From Nocardia mangyaensis (lineage in GTDB: Bacteria > Actinomycetota > Actinomycetes > Mycobacteriales > Mycobacteriaceae): 64,000 nucleotides of DNA. The stretch is from contig NZ_CP018082.1 in assembly GCF_001886715.1 (NCBI RefSeq), positions 7,006,001-7,070,000 of the forward strand, in the 5' to 3' direction. Below, piece after piece: positions 8,214-14,844 of the stretch. The notes below the pieces were generated by a model. It was not told the DNA's origin. It did no database searches and saw only the letters and a program-made list of their open reading frames with translations. Every line of letters starts with the position of its first letter. The stretch's first letter is position 1. A program made the translations under genes and the position numbers.

Positions 8214-8256
8214 CTGTGGCTCCTGTTCGATTCGGATGGTCGGTCGGTGCGGCGAA

Positions 8257-8919
8257 TTACTCGCTCGCGGTGGCAATTCCGGTGTGCTCGAGGATCTTCT
8301 TCCAGCCCGCGCCGCCGAAACCGTGTGCCACGGCGTAACCGGCGGTGTCGTCCTTGAACGCCGTGAGCGTCAGCTTCTGGCTCATGATGTCGGTGGGCAC
8401 CCACTGATCGCCGCCGTAGTTGCTGACCGCGACCTTCGGCAGCACCTTGAAGATGTAGATCGGTTCGGCGTCACTGCCGTCGCGACCGATCACCACGGCC
8501 GAGTAGTAGGTGATCTGCTCGGCGCTGGGCTGGGCGAAGAAGACCTCACCGGAGGCGGCGTCGGCCCGGACCTGGGCCAGGTTGGTGTTGGTGGCGAGCT
8601 GCAGACTCATCGCGTTCGTCTGCTGGGGCTCGAATTCGAGGGTGGTGAGATCGCTGGTCACGTCATTGCGCGACGGCTGCAGCTCACCGTAGGACTCGAT
8701 CGGCGCCGCGGTGATGGCGCGTGCGAAGGCCACACCGGTCTTCTTGTCGATCAGACCGACCGACTTGTAGTCGGCGGGCAGAGGCAGCAGCGCACCGGAG
8801 GAATCGGTGAACGCCGCGGGCACGGCCGTGTACCAGGGCGCGAGGAACACCGCGGCATCGAGCGGCTTGAGCAGAAGCTCGTTGCGCGCGTCCTTGAGCT
8901 GGCTCAGGTTGGTTGGCAT
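8257..8919 (-). CDS. Major tail (tube) protein, 220 aa
   Basis: This is the tube subunit polymerised along the tape measure. The start is ATG 8919 with GGAGCG upstream. The N-terminus (LKDARNELLLKPLDAAVFLA) and the central ESYGELQPSRNDVTSDLTTL region resemble mycobacteriophage and Gordonia-phage major tail subunits, and the length is usual. Position between tail terminator and chaperone fits exactly. It should be the most abundant protein of any particle made from this cluster. Confidence 0.88.
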   Translation of the reverse strand: MPTNLSQLKDARNELLLKPLDAAVFLAPWYTAVPAAFTDSSGALLPLPADYKSVGLIDKKTGVAFARAITAAPIESYGELQPSRNDVTSDLTTLEFEPQQTNAMSLQLATNTNLAQVRADAASGEVFFAQPSAEQITYYSAVVIGRDGSDAEPIYIFKVLPKVAVSNYGGDQWVPTDIMSQKLTLTAFKDDTAGYAVAHGFGGAGWKKILEHTGIATASE

Positions 8920-8958
8920 GGATTGCGCTCCAATTCGTGGAAAGGGACTCGCCGACGG

Positions 8959-9405
8959 TTACTGGCGGCGAGCTTGCAGCGAGAAGCCCAGCTCGACCAT
9001 GCGATCGAGCGGATCCAGGTTCGGCAGGTCCGCCGACCCCTGACTGCGCTGCACGGTTGGGGGGAAGTACTTCAGCTCCTCCGGCGCGATCTCGGCGACC
9101 CAGTCGATGAGCACCCCGTTCACGTCGGTCCCGGCGACGCCGAGGACCGCCCCACGCACCTGCCCGGCGAGCTGCGTGGCGGGGCCACGGTCCGTGGCCA
9201 CCAACACAACCCGCAGCTGTGCGGTATAGGTGACCGAATTGACGTCCGTCGTTCCCCGCACCTTCCTGACCCAGGCCAGCGGCAATGCCGCGTCGAGATC
9301 GCTTCCCGTCGCGGGCAGACTGGTCACGGTCGGGACGATCGGGGTGAGCAAGTCGACCAGGCACTGCTCGAAGTCCGGGAATTCACCCGGCACGGGATAG
9401 GTCAT
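8959..9405 (-). CDS. Tail terminator / tail completion protein (148 aa)
   Basis: It starts at ATG 9405 behind GGAGGAATC and lies directly before the major tail gene. The length, the N-terminal PDFEQCLVDLLTPIVP helix and the beta-rich core match the tail terminator family, which caps the tube and in phages joins it to the head connector. In the absence of head genes a cap of this type is still needed to fix tube length. The next gene upstream is a lysis gene, not a head-tail connector. Confidence 0.75.
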   Translation of the reverse strand: MTYPVPGEFPDFEQCLVDLLTPIVPTVTSLPATGSDLDAALPLAWVRKVRGTTDVNSVTYTAQLRVVLVATDRGPATQLAGQVRGAVLGVAGTDVNGVLIDWVAEIAPEELKYFPPTVQRSQGSADLPNLDPLDRMVELGFSLQARRQ

Positions 9406-9446
9406 GATTCCTCCAAGCGAGGGTGGACGGTGTGATACGGACGGGA

Positions 9447-9630
9447 GGGGCCCGTCCCGGGCGAGGGGAAGTTCCGGGACGGGCCCCAGCCGGACCCCTT
9501 CGGTCCGCGACGCGGCGGCGTCTACGACCGCACCACCTGCGGGAGACGGGCACGCGGGCCGAAGGGGCGGGCATGCGGTGGGCTCTGAACCCGCGGACGT
9601 GTCAAGAGTTCTCCGGGGGCCGACCGCATG
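9447..9630 (-). ncRNA. Structured leader element, copy A (before tail genes)
   Basis: On the minus strand this holds three stems. P1 is CCGCATG at 9624-9630 with CATGCGG at 9572-9578, enclosing a hairpin (9578-9594) with a seven-base loop. P2 is formed by 9495-9503 with 9559-9567 (CCCCTTCGG/CCGAAGGGG). P3 is a perfect 14-bp hairpin (9447-9460 with 9474-9487). The tail terminator starts about 40 bases later. A second copy precedes lysB; stems are kept although their bases differ. No long U-run follows P3. The strand is chosen from the downstream gene, and transcription is not shown. Confidence 0.6.
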
Positions 9631-9645
9631 GGTCTGGGGTAGAGG

Positions 9646-9951
9646 TCAGATCTGCTCGTGCAGGGTGGCCGGGATGCGGTAGCGCGCGGGCGGCGGCTCC
9701 TGGCCGGGCACGTGCAGGCGCAGGAAGGCCAGCAGCTCGTCGATGTGTCGCTGCAGGGCGCGGATCAGTCGGATCGCGTCACGGAACCGTTGCTGATCGG
9801 TGGCGGCCTGCTCTTCCAGGGCCACCACGCGTGCGCGCAGCTTGGCGACCTCGCGGGCCTGCCACGCGGTCACCGCGCCGATGACGGTGGCGACCGCGAC
9901 CCCGATGGCCTGTACCAGCTCAGGACTGAGCCATCCCTGCATCCGGCTCAC
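9646..9951 (-). CDS. Membrane-anchored coiled-coil protein (holin/lysis accessory), 101 aa
   Basis: One membrane segment (about residues 12-30, QAIGVAVATVIGAVTAW) is followed by a long helical stretch with heptads (AREVAKLRARVVALEEQAAT). This layout is common for second lysis proteins of actinophages (DUF2746-like), sometimes called holin or spanin analogues. GTG 9951 overlaps the end of the 76-aa holin-like gene by 31 bases; ATG 9942 is an alternative start. It is the last gene of the lysis cassette, before structured element copy A. Confidence 0.7.
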   Translation of the reverse strand: MSRMQGWLSPELVQAIGVAVATVIGAVTAWQAREVAKLRARVVALEEQAATDQQRFRDAIRLIRALQRHIDELLAFLRLHVPGQEPPPARYRIPATLHEQI

Positions 9952-10150
9952 CGCCCGATCGCCGCACCGGCGTGACAGCCGGTCTGATCAGCGCTCCGGC
10001 CAACACCGGAGTCGCCAACCCATACAGGACGAGCACGGATTCGATCCAGGCGGTGTCGACCTCTCGGCCGAGGAGATAGGCGATCACACCGGTGATCGCG
10101 ACCAGCACGGAACGCACCAGCGCGGGCTCGGGAGCCTTGCTGATTCGCAT
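9920..10150 (-). CDS. Holin-like membrane protein (76 aa)
   Basis: It starts at ATG 10150 behind AAAGGAATCAAC. Two hydrophobic segments (about residues 14-28 and 38-56) with a charged turn (GREVDTAWIES) and a polar C-terminus fit a small class II-type holin. It lies between the esterase/peptide genes and the coiled-coil protein in a lysis cassette. Holins permeabilise the inner membrane so that endolysin can reach the wall. The call rests on topology and neighbours. Confidence 0.72.
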   Translation of the reverse strand: MRISKAPEPALVRSVLVAITGVIAYLLGREVDTAWIESVLVLYGLATPVLAGALIRPAVTPVRRSGGEPDAGMAQS

Positions 10151-10198
10151 GTTGATTCCTTTCGACAGCGCACGGTCCCCGGAGGGGAGCCGGCCGGA

Positions 10199-10288
10199 CT
10201 AGACGATGAGCGGCGCGACAGCGGCGGCCAGCTCGGCGATGAGGCGTACGAGCGCGAACCACTGCTCGAGGGTGAGACCTGCGAACAT
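10199..10288 (-). CDS. 29-aa hydrophobic peptide with strong ribosome-binding site
   Basis: A very short gene from ATG 10288 to TAG 10199, preceded by a perfect AAGGAGG seven bases upstream. The product (MFAGLTLEQWFALVRLIAEL then AAAVAPLIV) is a single amphipathic or membrane helix. It lies between lysB and the holin-like gene. The strong ribosome-binding site argues that it is translated; a role as holin regulator (antiholin) or pinholin is possible but unsupported by similarity. Confidence 0.55.
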   Translation of the reverse strand: MFAGLTLEQWFALVRLIAELAAAVAPLIV

Positions 10289-10311
10289 GGCGAAACCTCC
10301 TTTCCGGGTGT

Positions 10312-11097
10312 TCAGAGACGACCGTTGGCGACGTCGCGGTTGAGGGCTTGGGCCAGGGCGGTGGTGTACCCGAGCCGGATGTAGTCGTCGGTGTGGCGGC
10401 CGTCGAACAGGTAGCCGCGGGCGTAGGCGAGAGCGCCTGCCCACTGTCGCCAGTTGTCCAGCGACCACCAGCGCTGCAGTTGATTCCGCGACGCGGTGTT
10501 GAGCATCTGGTGGGCCCAGTGCACGGCGGCGTTCGCGTCGGCGAAGCTGAAGAAGGCGCTCAGGTCGGCGATGGTGCGCAGCGGATTGCCGGCCGGAAGT
10601 GCGGTGATCGGGTCGCCGGGAGCTGCGGCCCAATACGTGGGGATGCCGTCGATCGGGCGCTCACCGACCACACCGTAGCCGCCAGGGTCGGTGTCGCCGA
10701 GGTAGTGGCCCGCGGGCCTGCGTGGATCCGCGATCAGCGCGCAGGCGATTACCTCACGACCGCGATGCGCACCTCGCCCGATCTCTGCGGCGAGGTCACC
10801 GGCGACAGCGGCACCTTGCGAATAGCCCGCCAGGACAACAGGATTTGGTGATCTGTCGACAGCAGCCAGCAAGGCGCGCTTGCCGGCGGCGACACTGTCC
10901 GCGTAACTCACCGGCGTTCCGTAGGCGGCGGGATACGCCACCATGCGGGTGGTGAAGATCGAGGTGTCGAGCGCGTGTATGAAAGTCTCGGTCACGCCGT
11001 CCCCGCCAGGATTCCAGGTACCGCCGACCACCAGAACGTCGATGGTGCGAGTCTGCCGGTTCGCGCGCGGCGACCTGCTCGACGACCACAGCGACAT
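10312..11097 (-). CDS. lysB: Lysin B-type mycolylarabinogalactan esterase (261 aa)
   Basis: A cutinase-like alpha/beta hydrolase: the nucleophile elbow is GYSQGA with Ser93, and conserved segments around DPRRPAGH and AAPGDPITAL fit the family; His in the VHWAHQ segment may complete the triad. LysB enzymes cut the ester between mycolic acids and arabinogalactan in phages of mycolic-acid bacteria, so this agrees with the host type. ATG 11097 has AAAGGA upstream; the frame stays open to 11253 but into structured element copy B. No LysA endolysin is visible in the window. Confidence 0.82.
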   Translation of the reverse strand: MSLWSSSRSPRANRQTRTIDVLVVGGTWNPGGDGVTETFIHALDTSIFTTRMVAYPAAYGTPVSYADSVAAGKRALLAAVDRSPNPVVLAGYSQGAAVAGDLAAEIGRGAHRGREVIACALIADPRRPAGHYLGDTDPGGYGVVGERPIDGIPTYWAAAPGDPITALPAGNPLRTIADLSAFFSFADANAAVHWAHQMLNTASRNQLQRWWSLDNWRQWAGALAYARGYLFDGRHTDDYIRLGYTTALAQALNRDVANGRL

Positions 11098-11172
11098 GTG
11101 AATTCCTTTCACGGGCGCCAACGACCGGCGCGAACTCTTGCGTTCATGGCAACGGCCACGTTTCTGGGTTGC

Positions 11173-11339
11173 GGTCCCGCTCCGGACGAGCCAACGCCCG
11201 GAGCGGGACCAATTCGCCCCTGCGCGGCGTCGACGTCTGCGACCGCGGATCATCAGCAGGAGACGGGCGCGTCAGGGGCGGGCATGCGGCGGGCTCTGAA
11301 CCCGCGGGATCGAATGTTCTTCCGGGGGCCGACCGCATG
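11173..11339 (-). ncRNA. Structured leader element, copy B (before lysis genes)
   Basis: It matches copy A in order and shape. P1 is 11333-11339 with 11283-11289, enclosing GCGGG-CTCTGAA-CCCGC on the plus strand (11289-11305). P2 is GCCCCTG at 11216-11222 with CAGGGGC at 11273-11279. P3 is a perfect 13-bp hairpin (11173-11185 with 11198-11210). P2 and P3 differ in sequence from copy A yet remain paired. LysB starts 75 bases after P3. Function unknown: attenuator, antiterminator, processing site or small RNA are all possible. Confidence 0.6.
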
Positions 11340-11370
11340 AGCTGGGGCTCGACGCGAACACGCCGAGACG

Positions 11371-11404
11371 ACGATGCCCCCGTTCCGAATGCGGAACGAG
11401 GGCT
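11371..11404 (-). terminator. Hairpin after the ImmA-like gene
   Basis: On the minus strand CCCTCGTTCCG pairs with CGGAACGGGGG around a four-base loop, allowing one T:G pair. It follows the stop at 11423 by about 20 bases. No U-run follows, which is common for terminators of high-G+C actinobacteria. Confidence 0.5.
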
Positions 11405-11422
11405 GAAAATTGTTGTTGCGTA

Positions 11423-12034
11423 CTACTTCCGGTGCCTGCCCGGCGCCAGCTGCCGCAGCATCTCACCGGAACTGGAGGTCGGCCACAGACACTTGTACGG
11501 ATAGTCGGTGGCCATGCCGGGGAGCCAACCCAGCCGATTCAGCAGATGTACGGGAATCATGCCGAACTCCTCGTTGGAGAGGTGCTGTAATCGCCAGCCG
11601 AGGAGGAACTCGGTCACGCCGAGCAGGGCGGCGACCTGCGGCATGGTGTTACCGATCTCGAGCGCGTCGCGCAGGTTCGCCAGCGGAATCAGCCGGTGCG
11701 CCACCACGTGGTGCACCTGCATCTCGATGCGCCCGCGCCAGCGTTCGCCATCGAGTGCCGCCGCCAGCTCCGGACTTTCGGCCATTTCGATGTGCGCGAC
11801 GGAGTGGGCGATCACCTCGTTGCGCACATGGCCCGACAGATCCGCCTGAATCAGGACGGCGCGGTCGGCGACCGACCAGTAGGACACGAAGTCGTACACG
11901 ACGACCGAATCGACCCTGATCCCCTCGTTGAACGCGCTCTCCTGGGCGTTGAACCCATTGCGCTGCATCGCCACATCTTGCCGGTCAGGCGCTACCGCAT
12001 CCGACTCACCTTCAACACCCATGGGGTTACACAA
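11423..12034 (-). CDS. ImmA/IrrE-like protein with altered metal motif (203 aa)
   Basis: A region with the look of ImmA/IrrE metallopeptidases: VVVYDF and AVLIQADL strands, then EVIAHSVAHIEMAE, then MPQVAALLGVTEFLLGWRLQ. In active family members the motif is HExxH; here it reads HSVAH, so the catalytic Glu is missing and the protein may only bind or sense. Start codon is unsure: TTG 12034 is the longest, ATG 12022 and an internal ATG before QRNGFNAQ are alternatives. Such proteins pair with XRE repressors in mobile elements, and an XRE gene lies at 13792. Confidence 0.6.
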   Translation of the reverse strand: MCNPMGVEGESDAVAPDRQDVAMQRNGFNAQESAFNEGIRVDSVVVYDFVSYWSVADRAVLIQADLSGHVRNEVIAHSVAHIEMAESPELAAALDGERWRGRIEMQVHHVVAHRLIPLANLRDALEIGNTMPQVAALLGVTEFLLGWRLQHLSNEEFGMIPVHLLNRLGWLPGMATDYPYKCLWPTSSSGEMLRQLAPGRHRK

Positions 12035-12108
12035 CTCTCACAACTCGCACACGATCACGACCCGCCGCATCATCACCACCCCGACGGTGTCAGATGCCAG
12101 CTTCGGGG

Positions 12109-12366
12109 TCAGCGTGAGCTGTGCTGCACTACCGCGAAGGGCGGGCGCAGTGAGCGCCAGCGATCGACCGCGCTGGCGACGACGTGCAGATCCGCGCCGC
12201 AGAGGTCGGCGAGGTCGACATGACCGGCGCGTGACCGTCCGGCCGTCATCCGGTCGTCCGCCCCGCCAAATGGCTTGTCGCCCGCACGGGTGGACCGCTC
12301 CTCCGCGGGCCTGCCCGAGTCGTCCGGAGTGAACGAGTCAAACGCACCTGACACAAGAAACCTCAC
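12109..12366 (-). CDS. Possible small protein (85 aa), uncertain
   Basis: An open frame from GTG 12366 to TGA 12109, ending 75 bases before the ImmA-like gene on the same strand. I recognise no domain. The ribosome-binding site is weak. The C-terminal half (HVDLADLCGADLHVVASAVD) could form helices. Kept because it fills an otherwise empty 0.7-kb stretch between two genes of the same strand. Confidence 0.3.
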   Translation of the reverse strand: MRFLVSGAFDSFTPDDSGRPAEERSTRAGDKPFGGADDRMTAGRSRAGHVDLADLCGADLHVVASAVDRWRSLRPPFAVVQHSSR

Positions 12367-12719
12367 CCAGCAGCCGAAATGAACAGACTCTCGGTCGAGA
12401 GCTCCTACCCGATTCTAGCGTCGAGCCCGACCTTCACCTCGGTCAGGATCTACGGTCGGCGACCCGCCGACAACGATACTTGGTGTGCCTCAGCAGATTT
12501 GGGCATACGGGATCCCGCTGCGACTATCTTGCAACACTCCCGCCACCGTGTCAACCTTCGGCCCACGAAGGGAAGAAGTCGCAGGTGAGGGCACTGCCCT
12601 CACTGGCGCTCGCCGCGCCCCGGGCGCGGAATCGGCATTGGCGTAAGGCTTTTCGACCCCCAGAACGCCGATGGGGCGCCGGCCACTTCGGCTGGCGCCC
12701 CATCGGGTCACTGCGTTCG
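12367..12719. other. Non-coding stretch
   Basis: No convincing gene on either strand. It contains the hairpin at 12669-12705 and otherwise nothing I can name. Confidence 0.5.
12669..12705 (-). terminator. Hairpin terminator after the 249-aa regulator
   Basis: CGATGGGGCGCC and GGCGCCCCATCG pair, with GCC/GGC extending the stem past one mismatch around a short loop. It lies 15 bases beyond the stop codon at 12720. There is no U-run. Confidence 0.6.
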
Positions 12720-13469
12720 CTAAGCATCTTTCCCACGGTGGCGCATCGGCAGCGTCCGGTGCGCATCCAGAACCTCGCCCACGACGTACAGCTCGGGCCA
12801 ATTCGGCGCCCACGGGCCGGGAACGGGACGGATCAGGCCGGCCGCACGCAGTGTCCGCACGCGCCGCACGGTCAGATTCCGATAGCCCTCGCCCAGCTTC
12901 TGCGCGAGCTTGCCGATCCCGGCGGCATTGAGCCGAACCGCCCTGGCACGCACAACCAGCTCGTCATCCGCCGCGGCCGAGTCGAGGGGCGGGCACACCA
13001 CCGCCACCGCCGCCCCCACGGCGGCGGCGATCTCGGCGGGCGCCGCATCGACGCCCTCGGTCATGGCGAGCGCAACGATGTTGCGCTGCAACCACTCCGC
13101 CACATCGGCGGTACTCGCAGCACCGTCGTAGTGGTGGCCGCGCTGCTCGCAGACCAGCCGAACCCAGGAGACCAGCACCGCGTGGAGGTGATCGGCCACG
13201 CACGCCGCGGCAGAATTGAACGGGAGTCGCTGCTCTCGCGAGCCGTTGCGTGTTCGGTAGTCCACCGCGCCGAACCGCGTCTGCCGCGTCCGTGCGTCCA
13301 AGAGATCCTGCGCCAAATCCGGGATGTCGCCGAGCATTCGGGCCAGATCCCGCGCGGCAGTTCGATCCAGATACAGGTGGGTGTCGTCAGCCCACCTGTC
13401 CAAGGGTGTCACACCGCATGAATCCTCACGCATGCGGCTCGACGCCGTTCCGGCATCGCTCGCGGCCAT
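12720..13469 (-). CDS. Putative DNA-binding regulator of the cluster (249 aa)
   Basis: ATG 13469 follows AAGGAGTGACTAC, an excellent ribosome-binding site; the frame upstream has no better start. The C-terminal 60 residues (AGIGKLAQKLGEGYRNLTVR followed by RVRTLRAAGLIRPVP) look like a winged-helix or helix-turn-helix segment. The rest is helical with two possible conserved blocks (TRFGAVDYRTRNGSREQRLP and WVRLVCEQRGHHYDG). It is divergent from the XRE gene across an intergenic stretch with inverted repeats. A role in switching on lysis and tail genes is inferred from position only. Confidence 0.6.
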   Translation of the reverse strand: MAASDAGTASSRMREDSCGVTPLDRWADDTHLYLDRTAARDLARMLGDIPDLAQDLLDARTRQTRFGAVDYRTRNGSREQRLPFNSAAACVADHLHAVLVSWVRLVCEQRGHHYDGAASTADVAEWLQRNIVALAMTEGVDAAPAEIAAAVGAAVAVVCPPLDSAAADDELVVRARAVRLNAAGIGKLAQKLGEGYRNLTVRRVRTLRAAGLIRPVPGPWAPNWPELYVVGEVLDAHRTLPMRHRGKDA

Positions 13470-13603
13470 GTAGTCACTCCTTCGATCGTTGCGGGCCTGC
13501 GCCCTGGTCGCGCCCCGGACCGCGCCACCCGCGACGGGCGACACACCTGGGCGGCGTCGACTGGATGCCCTTGCTGAGCCCCCCAAACCAACACTCGTTG
13601 TAT

Positions 13604-13616
13604 GCAACGTTGTTGC
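13604..13616. promoter_or_regulatory. Inverted repeat GCAAC-GTT-GTTGC (operator candidate)
   Basis: A short perfect palindrome with five-base arms and a three-base centre, 135 bases before the start of the minus-strand regulator. It resembles a small operator half-site pair. No second copy was seen. Confidence 0.4.
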
Positions 13617-13748
13617 AAGGCTTCTGTCAAGCGGAGGCAAAGCCGCATTCCTTCGGTTGGGCTGCATCACAACAGAGTTCGTTGAGTACTGTTATGGCTA
13701 TCAGCCATGCGGCAAAAGCCGTAGTGTTGACATGCTACGACCGATGTA

Positions 13749-13769
13749 TGCACTTAATGCATCAGTGCA
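13749..13769. promoter_or_regulatory. Inverted repeat TGCACT-N9-AGTGCA (operator candidate)
   Basis: Perfect six-base arms, 23 bases upstream of the XRE start codon and overlapping the expected -35 region. The position suits autorepression by the XRE protein. Confidence 0.5.
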
Positions 13770-13791
13770 AACAATCTGCTACCCTCGCTAC

Positions 13792-14181
13792 ATGGTGAGA
13801 CCACGGAGTGCGGTGGTTCCTCCCGAGGTCAGCGCCACCCTGCGGCTTGCTCGCAAGGAGCGTGAGATGTCGATGGACCGCGCCGCGAAGACAGCACGAA
13901 TCAGCACCAGCCTGTGGACACAGGTCGAGAACGGCACCCAGTACAAGCGTGGACAGAAGGTCGCCGCCAGCACCACTGCCGAAACGCTGCAGGCCATGGC
14001 TGAAGCCGTCGGCCTCGACGCGACTCCCCTACTGACACAGGCGGGCCTGGAGCCCGTCCCGGTCGAACACCCCCGACCGCAGCACCAAGACGGCATCGTC
14101 GATCTCTCCGGACTCTCCGAGGGCGATCTCCGAATCGTGGCGGCGTACGTCAACGGACTTCGGGCGGCCAGGCACAGCTGA
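13792..14181 (+). CDS. XRE-family helix-turn-helix regulator (129 aa)
   Basis: The N-terminal half is a Cro/CI-type HTH: LRLARKEREMSMDRAAKTAR, then ISTSLWTQVENGTQY, then TAETLQAMAEAVGLD. The C-terminal tail is acidic (DGIVDLSGLSEGDLRIVAAY). ATG 13792 is the last start before the domain and has a near -10 element just upstream, so the mRNA may be leaderless. It stands divergent to the 249-aa regulator and is the likely repressor of the tail cluster, with the ImmA-like protein as possible partner. The assignment to XRE is firm; the target is inferred. Confidence 0.82.
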   Translation: MVRPRSAVVPPEVSATLRLARKEREMSMDRAAKTARISTSLWTQVENGTQYKRGQKVAASTTAETLQAMAEAVGLDATPLLTQAGLEPVPVEHPRPQHQDGIVDLSGLSEGDLRIVAAYVNGLRAARHS

Positions 14182-14223
14182 TCGGCGACTCCACCCGGAC
14201 CCCGGCACGAACAGCCCTTGAAA

Positions 14224-14258
14224 CGACGAATGCCCCGCTGAGAGCGGGGCATTCGTCG
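14224..14258. terminator. 16-bp perfect hairpin between convergent genes
   Basis: Arms of 16 bases (CGACGAATGCCCCGCT and its complement) with a GAG loop. It lies between the XRE gene (ends 14181) and the minus-strand secreted protein (ends 14267), so it can serve both. Confidence 0.7.
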
Positions 14259-14266
14259 AGTTGATG

Positions 14267-14554
14267 TCAGGCGTCCGGGTCGGTGGTGTCGTCGTCGCCG
14301 GCCGAGCCGGTGGTCAGCGCCTTCAGCAGAGCGGCGATGCCCTCGGCGGAGCCGGTGGAGGCCTCTTCCTCTGAGATCGCATCGGGATCGGTGGCGTCTT
14401 CGCCCGCCGAGCCGGAGCTCAGCGACTCGAGCACCGCGGCGAGGCCCTCGGCCGAACCGGTGGAAGTCTCCTCGGCGGCGGAAACGCCGGTGCCGAGCAG
14501 GACCATTCCGGCCGCGAGAGCGATGCCGAGGCCGAGCGTGCGAATCTTCTTCAT
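14267..14554 (-). CDS. Small secreted repeat protein with GSA motifs (95 aa)
   Basis: A signal peptide (MKKIRTLGLGIALAAGMVLL, cleavage near VSAAEE) is followed by two copies of an acidic unit: STGSAEG, three hydrophobic positions, GSAG, then D/T-rich residues ending TDPDA. ATG 14554 has AAGGGGAATG upstream; an earlier start would disrupt the signal peptide. No enzyme domain is present. The TGSA/GSAG motif recurs in three other secreted proteins of this window, which suggests a lineage-specific family of unknown function. Confidence 0.65.
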   Translation of the reverse strand: MKKIRTLGLGIALAAGMVLLGTGVSAAEETSTGSAEGLAAVLESLSSGSAGEDATDPDAISEEEASTGSAEGIAALLKALTTGSAGDDDTTDPDA

Positions 14555-14844
14555 GAAGTCATTCCCCTTGATATTGCGCATGATTGCCGACTACTCGCCG
14601 GACGGGAACTTTCTAACACGGATGGCTGACACCGCCCCAGCCCGAGCTTTTCGGGGCATTCACGACGGGAAGGCCCCGAGTTAGCCAGCGCGCCGAACAT
14701 GTTCACTCCGAATCGAGGATTGCACTGTGATCCTTCGACGAGTGATACTTCGATCTCGCCACTTTCGACGACTCCCGCGCCGTCGTCGCTGGACAATCGT
14801 TCGAATGGGCGGAACACGCGGCCAGCGACCAGGCGAACCAGCAT
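14551..14844 (-). CDS. Doubtful ORF upstream of secreted protein (97 aa)
   Basis: The frame from ATG 14844 has GAGGG seven bases upstream and its stop overlaps the start of the secreted gene (ATGA), which could mean coupling. The last 40 codons, however, have weak codon bias and cover what should be that gene's leader. No domain is seen. I list it because the overlap is neat, not because the protein looks real. Confidence 0.2.
   Translation of the reverse strand: MLVRLVAGRVFRPFERLSSDDGAGVVESGEIEVSLVEGSQCNPRFGVNMFGALANSGPSRRECPEKLGLGRCQPSVLESSRPASSRQSCAISRGMTS

Larger units (their letters stand above)
13470..13791. promoter_or_regulatory. Divergent control region between regulator genes
   Basis: This 322-bp gap separates divergent regulator starts. 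It has lower G+C than its surroundings and holds at least two inverted repeats (13604-13616 and 13749-13769), a TTGACA at 13727-13732, and an extended -10-like TGCTACCCT ending at 13785, about six bases before ATG 13792. The last suggests a leaderless transcript for the XRE gene. Confidence 0.55.
1..14181. mobile_element. Headless siphophage-tail cluster (candidate F-type tailocin), truncated at left edge
   Basis: Genes from 13469 down to 1 run on the minus strand: regulators, LysB esterase, holin-like proteins, tail terminator, major tail, G/GT chaperones, tape measure, Dit-like, Gp37-like and minor tail proteins. Head genes normally sit 5' of the tail terminator in siphophages; here that place is taken by lysis and regulator genes, and no terminase, portal, capsid or integrase is visible. 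The XRE gene at 13792-14181 closes the right side. The left end is outside the window, so a LysA endolysin, receptor-binding proteins and possibly head genes could lie there. That this is a tailocin rather than a decayed prophage is inference. Confidence 0.7.

Noticed and set aside
9572..9630. tRNA gene on either strand (also 11283-11339)
   Set aside because: Acceptor-like and T-arm-like stems exist, and the plus-strand loop CTCTGAA looks like an anticodon loop, but the fold is too short, lacks D-arm and CCA, and is better described as part of a larger repeated structure.
11098..11253. Longer N-terminus for LysB
   Set aside because: It would run into structured element copy B and has no ribosome-binding site; ATG 11097 has AAAGGA.
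12480..13421. Plus-strand 313-aa open frame
   Set aside because: It mirrors the 249-aa regulator on the other strand, which has a good start site and HTH-like C-terminus.
1..14181. Ordinary complete prophage
   Set aside because: No head, packaging, replication or integration genes were seen and the gene order before the tail terminator is lysis genes; kept as an alternative only because the left edge is cut.
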